A stretch of 64,000 nt of DNA, from the NCBI RefSeq assembly GCF_910592395.1, contig NC_088311.1, positions 8,806,501-8,870,500 on the forward strand, given 5' to 3'. A model generated the notes under the pieces. The model was not told the DNA's origin. It worked only from the letters and a program-made list of their open reading frames with translations, and made no database searches. The translations under genes and the position numbers were made by a program. This stretch comes from Lineus longissimus. Its lineage: Eukaryota; Nemertea; Pilidiophora; Heteronemertea; Lineidae. Position 1 is the stretch's first letter; each line of letters begins with the position of its first letter. Positions 50,890 through 64,000 of the stretch are shown here, one piece after another.

Positions 50890-52990
50890 CATTATTGACA
50901 CTAGCCAATGCCAATACTATCTACCATACAAGCAACCTACCAATACTTTGCATGAGATGCAATGCCACTACATTGGATGGCAAACACATGGTTCCCCTTG
51001 GACACTGTCTCCTGCCTCATGAGAGGACAACAGTGGAAGACTAGTGTCACAATCAACGAGACGTTTACCTGACATTCAGTGCCACTGCATTGGATGGCAA
51101 ACACATAGTTCCCCTTTGACCCTGTCTCCTGCCTAATGAGAGGACAACCATTGAAGACAGATGTCACAACCTAATAGTAGTTTTATTACATGAAGTGCAG
51201 TACCACCTTCTTGGATAGCAAACACATGGTTCCCCTTGGACACTGTCTCCTGCTTCATTAGAGGACAACCATTGGAGACCGATGTCACAACCTAATAGTA
51301 GTTTTATTACATGAAGTGCAGTACCACCTTCTTGGATAGCAAACACATGGTTCACCTTGGACACTGTCCCCTGCTTCATGAGAGGACAACCATTGAAGAC
51401 AGATGTCACAACCTATAGTAGTTTTATTACATGAAGTGCAGTACCACCTTCTTGGATAGCAAACACATGGTTCCCCTTGGACATTGTCTCCTGCTTCATG
51501 AGAGGACAACCATTGAAGACAGATGTCACAACCTAATAGTAGTTTTATTACATGAAATACAATACCACCTTCTTGGATAGCAAACACATGGTTCACCTAT
51601 GCCAGTGTCCCCTACTTCATGAGAGGAAAACCATTGAAGACAGATGTCACAATCTAATAGTAGTTTTATTACATGAAGTGCAGTACATACCACCTTCTTG
51701 GATAGCAAACACATGGTCCACCTTTGCCATTGTCCCCTGTTTCATTAGGGGACAACCATTGAAGACAGACGTCACAACCTACCAGTAGTTTTATTACATG
51801 AAGTGCAGTACCACCTTCTTGGATAGCAAACACATGGTTCACTTTGGCCACTGTCCCCTGTTTCATAAGAGGACAACCATTGACAACAGATGTCACAACC
51901 TACTAGTAGTTTTATGAGATGAAGTGCAGTACCACCTTCTTGGACAGTAAACCCATGGTTCACCTTGGCCACTGTCCCCTGTTTCATTAGGGGACAACCA
52001 TTGGAGACAGACGTCACAACCTACCAGTAGTTTTATTACATGAAGTGCAGTACCACCTTCTTGGATAGCAAACACTTGGTTCATCTTGGACACTTGTCTC
52101 CTGCTTCATGAGAGGTCAACTATGGATGACAGATGTCACAACCTACCAGTAGTTTTATTACATGAAGTGCAGTACCACCTTGTTGGATAGCAAACACATG
52201 GTTCACTTAGGCCACTGTCCCCCGTTTCATAAGAGGACAACCATTGAAGACAGATCACACAACCTACTAGTAGTTTTATTACATGAAGTACAGTACCACC
52301 TTCTTGGATAGCAAACACTTGGTTCATCTTGGACACTTGTCTCCTGCTTCATGAGGGGACAACTACGGATGAGAGATGTCACAACCTATACTAGTAGTTT
52401 TATTACATGAAGTGCAGTACCACCTTGTTGTATAGCAAACACATGGTTCACCTTGGACACTGTCCCCCGTTTCATAAGAGGACAACCATCGAAGACAGAT
52501 GTCACAACCTACTAGTAGTTTAATTACATGAAGTGCAGTACCGCCTTGTTGGATAGCAAACACATGGTTCACCTCGGACACTGTCTCCTGCTTCATGAGA
52601 GGACAACTATGGAATACTAAAGTCACAATCTAGTAGAACTTTACCTGACATTCAGTGCCATTGTATTGGATGACAAACATAGTTCCCCCTTTTCTCTGTC
52701 CCCTGCTTGATGAGAGGACAACTGTTGAAGACATACGTCACAACCAACTAGTGCTTTACACGACATACACTGCCATGCACTTTATTGGATGGCAAACACA
52801 TGGTTCTCCTTGGATATTGTATCCTGTTTCATGAGAGGACAACCATTGAAGACAGATGCCAAAAGCTACTATTGGATGGCAAACACATGGTTCCATTGTA
52901 CACGGACTCTGTTTCATGAAAGGACAACCATGCAAGACAGATGTCACAACATGAACTGCACTGCCACTCAATTGGATGGCCGAAAGGGTG
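50890..52990. repeat. minisatellite, about 17 units of about 121 bp
   Basis: Tandem array whose units share GATAGCAAACACATGGTTC, CACTGTCCCCTGCTTCATGA, GAGGACAACCATTGAAGACA and GATGTCACAACCTA. The period is about 119-122 bp in the middle and irregular at both ends; the first and last units are the most diverged. Many open frames occur on both strands (for example CVCYPRRWYCTSCNKTT on minus), but a period not divisible by three shifts the frame from unit to unit, so I do not treat it as coding. It lies just beyond the PPM1G polyadenylation signals. Confidence 0.95.
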
Positions 52991-54151
52991 TTGCGATACA
53001 ACAGTAAATTTTTCTTGATTATTATCTTCATTTCAAATTTTGTTCACGTTTATACATCAGAAGTGTGCTGCCCCTGTCGAAAGTACTTAAAAAACAAGAC
53101 AAAATTAATTCCAATAACCCTGATTTTATTTCATTCTTATTCAGCATAATTTTATACAAACAGCACATCAGCATCACAAGCAAAATTATTAAAGAGAGAT
53201 CTAGTTCATACTAAGTTTATCATGTATAATACTCCTTTGAGGACACGGTCGGAAAAAGTCAGGAAAGTGTAAAGTTTCCAGATTTTGTGTCCTTTTATTG
53301 ATACTTAATAAGAGTAAAGTAGAAAGAAGATGCACCGACTTAGATATCTAATTGACACAGTTTTGATTCCTATTATCTTGTGCCTCCTTTTAAGAATCTT
53401 CAATTTCACTGTCTTGTTTCGTCAACCCCACAGCGAGGACTGTACAAAAGACTGGTAAAGCAAACTGATCACTATTTTAAGCTGGAAACACTTGTAAAAG
53501 CTGTATTAAACATTAAATGCTTTGCCTGAACTATCACAAGAACACAGTCTCAAAAACAGCCCCCCCCCCCCCCGAAACAAACCAACCAAGTTTACAACTC
53601 TTCGAACTCAAAATGTGACTAGATCATTTTAATTTGTTGTCGAGATTTAGTTTTAAAAGATTCTACTCCAATTATCCCATTCCTCAGCTGTATCAAAAAT
53701 ACTAAACAATTCTCAGCATACAAAGATTGATTAAACAGTCAATTCAGACCCTGTGTGACTTTATTGTAAACCGTCAAATTTTTTTCCGGAATGTTTATTT
53801 TTCGCAAATTGGGGCTTTTGCTAATCTGCGTAAATAAAACCGCCACGAAAATTTGGCATCATACAGAGCTATGAACACAGCAGTTTGACATCTATTCACA
53901 GGAAATATTGTCGAATGGTTGAGCGAACCAATATATGATGATATGTATTACCCTTTGGAAAAATGGAAGATTACAGCCTGTTCTTTGAACTCAAAATGTA
54001 ACTAATCATTTTGAGGTCATGCCGGAGATTCCTGTTTATTCTTCTTTTACCATAAATTTACTCGCTGTTTAGTTGTAACTATTGACAATGCTCAGCATAC
54101 CTCAATCAATAAAACATTTAACTTGGACCATGTACTTCCAAAAACAGCTGA
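52991..54151. other. TDH downstream region with a diverged duplication
   Basis: Probable 3' UTR/spacer of TDH (minus). 53600-53740 and 53975-54115 look like diverged direct copies: both have GAACTCAAAATGT, ACTA.ATCATTTT, then later CTCAGCATAC and AAT..ATTAAA. A C-run sits at 53561-53574. No gene recognised. Confidence 0.45.
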
Positions 54152-60853
<6,702 letters not shown>

Positions 60854-62364
60854 TGTTGAAAACATTTTGAAAACTAACAGATGAGGTCTCTTTCTATAAT
60901 CCAGTCACTTTCTGTAATTGAGGTTGCAGTAAGAAATTCGTTGCTTCCTCTTCTGTAGCGCTCTGTCCCTTTTTAATGTACTGTCTGGTTGCTTGCAAAT
61001 GGATTATCAGCCCCGGATTGTTCTGAAAGAAAATATGGTAGCCTGCAGTATTGTACTAAAAGAATTCCCTTCATAAAGAGGGATGGCAATGTTTTCCTTA
61101 AACGATTTGATGACTTGGCTAACGACACCATCACACAGCAAATGCTAGGCCTGTGAAGAAGAGATAGCAATAGATAAAACCAATAGATAGCATCAGTCTT
61201 TGCAGAATGAGAGAGTTACATTTTGTCAAAGATTCCGGAAATAACCTCAGAAATGAATACCTGATAAAGAACTTAGACAAAATTTTACTTGAGTGGCAGC
61301 ATATTTGCATTTGTGAACATCATTATGTTAGTTTTTATCGAGTTTTTATCATGTATCAGTTAGTGAATCTAAGATCTCTGCCAGGATTCCCTGAGATTGG
61401 GAGGACAGATGGCCCACATGGCCGAGAAGGTGCTCGAAAGTAAATGGAGAGAGAAAGCAAGTAGGTGATATCCTGGATAAAACTAATGTTCATACCGGTA
61501 CAACTTACATACACTTAAACCATGAATAAATTATGCAAAATGCCAGTGGCCGGATAAGTACATATCCACACATTAATCTATAATATTGATTTGATACAAA
61601 ATACACCTCAATTCCACTACTTTTAGGTTTACAAGTTTAAGCATGCCCAACCGAAGGTTAGTTCCATGTCCTTGAAATTCAAGTGAGACTATGAAGTACC
61701 AGAGAAAAGGGTCTGTGAATCCTGTCAAAGGGCCATGCCCTTTACACTGATCATCCATAATCTTTTCACAGCTCAACAGACAAGCTGATATCCTTTGCCA
61801 TTATTCCTGGGGACTATGGCGCTTAAACTGATATAGGTCTACAGTCTTGTCAAGACTTGCCAGAAAAAATATCCATGCACATTAGTGTCGCCAATGAGAT
61901 ACCATTTTTTTTGTCCAGTTAGTGACTGAGTGGTTATAGGAGAAAAACTATGCATGCCACAAGTATATACTGCTACAGGAACAGGGCCAAATTTTAATTG
62001 AACAAAATTGTAATTAGGTTTTCACAAGCACCAGCAGCAGAGGCCCTTGAGACTATTGTAAATAAGATGCATCCCCCACATAATGACAATGGCAAGATAT
62101 TTCAAGGCTGTATCACAATGAATTTTACTGTCTGTGCAAAATAGATGCCAGCTTTTACTGTGCTTCTGTTTGATGGTATAAGTAATTGTTACACCAACTT
62201 TCAACATATGGTTTTATTGATTGCGTATCTGGCACTTTACATGTGGATGTGTGCAACTGCCATGGATCATGCCACCTCAGACATATGTGTGTAATGTTAA
62301 TCAATGAGACCTGGAGCAATGACAATGAACCTGGAATGGACCAGTCTATTGGTTGTGGAGCCTA
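60854..62364. other. TDH upstream region
   Basis: Presumably contains the TDH 5' UTR and possibly a non-coding first exon and promoter. No second gene and no repeat was recognised. Confidence 0.45.
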
Positions 62365-62368
62365 TTAA

Positions 62369-62632
62369 AGGGACAACTTGGGCATGGTATTAACCCTGCG
62401 TGCCACCACGCATGACCACTTGTAGTATCACACTGATGCTGATCTCTAATAACAATTATCCCTGGTTTGGGCACGAGCTGGTCAATTTCAGGCAGGCCTA
62501 TGGATCCACCCCTTCCTAAACCACTGTTGCAGTTCAATGTTGTTTTCAATCATCCTGTGTGGAGGAGTGACGGTCCAGCCGGAAACCAATTTTGTATGAA
62601 AAATCAACATATGTCATGCCCAAGTTGTCCCT
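62369..62632. mobile_element. 264-bp MITE with TTAA flanks
   Basis: Perfect terminal inverted repeats AGGGACAACTTGGGCATG / CATGCCCAAGTTGTCCCT (18 bp). TTAA flanks both ends (62365-62368 and 62633-62636), the target duplication typical of piggyBac-type insertion. There is no transposase, and the 67-74 codon frames inside are by-products of the inverted ends. The TIRs begin AGGG rather than the usual piggyBac CCC, so the superfamily is tentative. Confidence 0.85.
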
Positions 62633-62636
62633 TTAA

Positions 62637-64000
62637 GTTGTCACAATCATGTGCTGCTGCTGATGTGGTCCCAAACAAGAAGTTGCCCTGATTAAAGTTG
62701 TAGGGCAAAAAGCAGACCTTATACACAGCCAGTTGTTTTAAAATAACCACTCTTGCCTTTGGCTTATGTATTCTGCAAATAATGGTATAGGATAAAATGT
62801 CTGTAAGCCTACAGTGCAGTTATGAAGGCCTACTAAATTCATTCAAACATGTCCTAGTCGAGACAAGGTTGCAAGCGGAATATTTCAATATGACTGTGAG
62901 ATAGCAGAGAAGTTCCCAGGATATAACTAACTGACCTGGAATTTAGCCTAGTCTCCCTTTTAAGTCTGGAATGTCAACTTATTCATGTTGTATGGTAGAT
63001 ACAGGCCTGATGACACAACAATAAAGGATGAGTTTAATCATCAAGTCCAATTTTTTTCCTATAAAAACCTTGTTTTGGTCCCAAATTGGTTGTTTCCATT
63101 CAGTTTGACCTCTCTAATCAGACACCTCTCTATTAAGGAAAGCACTTCTCAGTCCCAAGGGTGTCCTTAATAGAGAGGTTCTACTGTTATAGTAAAAATA
63201 AGAGGAAAAAGTCTGAAATTCTGCAGACTTTGCCAATGATGAGCGAGAGTCCAGAATATGTAGCCAACATTTAACTCTCACAAGGCTAAATAGGCTATAT
63301 GCACACAATCAAGAGAAACTAGTAAATTAGCACAGTCTGCCTACACTCCGGACAGAGTGGACCGGCCTCACCCGATAGCTTCAGCGGGGCTCAGGAGTCT
63401 AGCCTACCCCGGCACCTATGACCTACCTTTAGATGTCTGCTTGACCAGGAGAACCGTATGAAAGGTCTGAGCAAGCTGTACAAGGCCTACTACTAGTACT
63501 ACAGCTGCGTATGGGGCTTATAATTATTGTAACGCGCTTTAATGCCGACACATGGCAAGCGTGGACACACCTGTCGCATGCACAAGGCTTAGACGATGTG
63601 ACGAGCCCCCGACAGGAACCAATGAAAGTTGAGGAAAAGTGCCACACCTCCCGTATCTACAGCTCTTTCATTTTCCGGCAGCATCCCCTACATAATCACA
63701 TCTGAAATAATTCACTCCTAAAAACACCCATCAAATTGTGGATATTGGAAACCAAACCTGTTTTTATTGAAATGTTTAAGAGTTTGTCCAAAGCATTTGC
63801 AAAAGAAACAGTTTTGTTTGGTTCAAATGCAAGCCAGAGTCGAGTATTACTGTTGGAGTGTCATGGGGGGTGTCATCAAGCAGTGACAAGGCAATTAACA
63901 CTTTCTCACCAACAACTCAATTGATCAACTATATAACTGCCTAACTATTGCCCAATTTCGGTCAATCCTCTCTGCATCAGTGGCCTAGCTGCCCTCTGTT
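62637..64000. other. right end of window, no gene recognised
   Basis: Contains foldback copy 6 (63066-63187). The stretch 63340-63660 is more CpG-rich than its surroundings and could be a promoter for TDH or for a gene off the right edge. No exon could be supported. Confidence 0.4.
63066..63187. repeat. GTGTCC foldback repeat, copy 6
   Basis: Contains TTTGGTCCCAAATTGGTTG, TTTGACCTCTCTAATCAGAC, ACACCTCTCTATTAAGGAAA and GGGTGTCCTTAATAGAGAGG, ending TTCTACTG. The left part is missing or strongly diverged. It is closest to copy 3. Confidence 0.75.

Noticed and set aside
50937-53031. Cys-rich repeat protein on the minus strand of the minisatellite
   Set aside because: The unit length of about 121 bp is not a multiple of three, so the frames break from unit to unit. 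The Cys-rich reading is a by-product of the repeat.

Overview
This is animal (metazoan) nuclear DNA: AT-rich, intron-dense, with long introns, canonical GT/AG junctions and many dispersed repeats. Seven protein-coding genes can be read exon by exon, and their products resemble human proteins closely. The repeats (a GTGTCC-rich foldback family, 3' runs of CGACGGA, a 5'-truncated CR1/L2-like LINE) and an intact threonine dehydrogenase suggest a marine invertebrate, perhaps a lophotrochozoan such as a mollusc, annelid or brachiopod. That placement is inference.

Layout. 0.15-4.6 kb (-): cystathionine gamma-lyase (CTH), with its 3' end cut off by the window edge. 5.9-12.45 kb (-): the ciliary kinase NEK8, complete, with decayed tandem copies of one exon in an intron. 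12.65-13.8 kb (+): NDUFB7, a complex I subunit, head-to-head with NEK8 with only 196 bp between the start codons. 14.5-15.2 kb: LINE 3' end. 15.6 kb (-): a tRNA-Pro(TGG) gene. 15.8 kb: a small TA-flanked MITE. 20.2-22.9 kb (-): an XK-related (XKR4/6/7-like) membrane protein. 23-29.2 kb: no gene recognised, only short repeats and probable UTR. 29.3-44.1 kb (-): the pseudokinase NRBP1 in 14 coding exons. 45.3-49.9 kb (+): the phosphatase PPM1G in 10 exons, head-to-head with NRBP1. 50.9-53.0 kb: a minisatellite of about 121 bp units. 54.15-60.85 kb (-): mitochondrial L-threonine 3-dehydrogenase (TDH), with a 2.5 kb element built of 300 bp units in one intron. 61-64 kb: a TTAA-flanked MITE and a foldback repeat, no gene recognised.

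The genes are housekeeping or cilium/signalling genes with no common pathway. The arrangement is the most informative part. There are two divergent pairs, NEK8/NDUFB7 and NRBP1/PPM1G. From memory, the second pair is also adjacent and divergent in human (2p23.3), so it may be an ancient linkage. No new defence or mobile system was found. The observations most worth following are the conserved gene pair, the decayed NEK8 exon array, the tight NEK8/NDUFB7 promoter and the multi-unit repeat elements.
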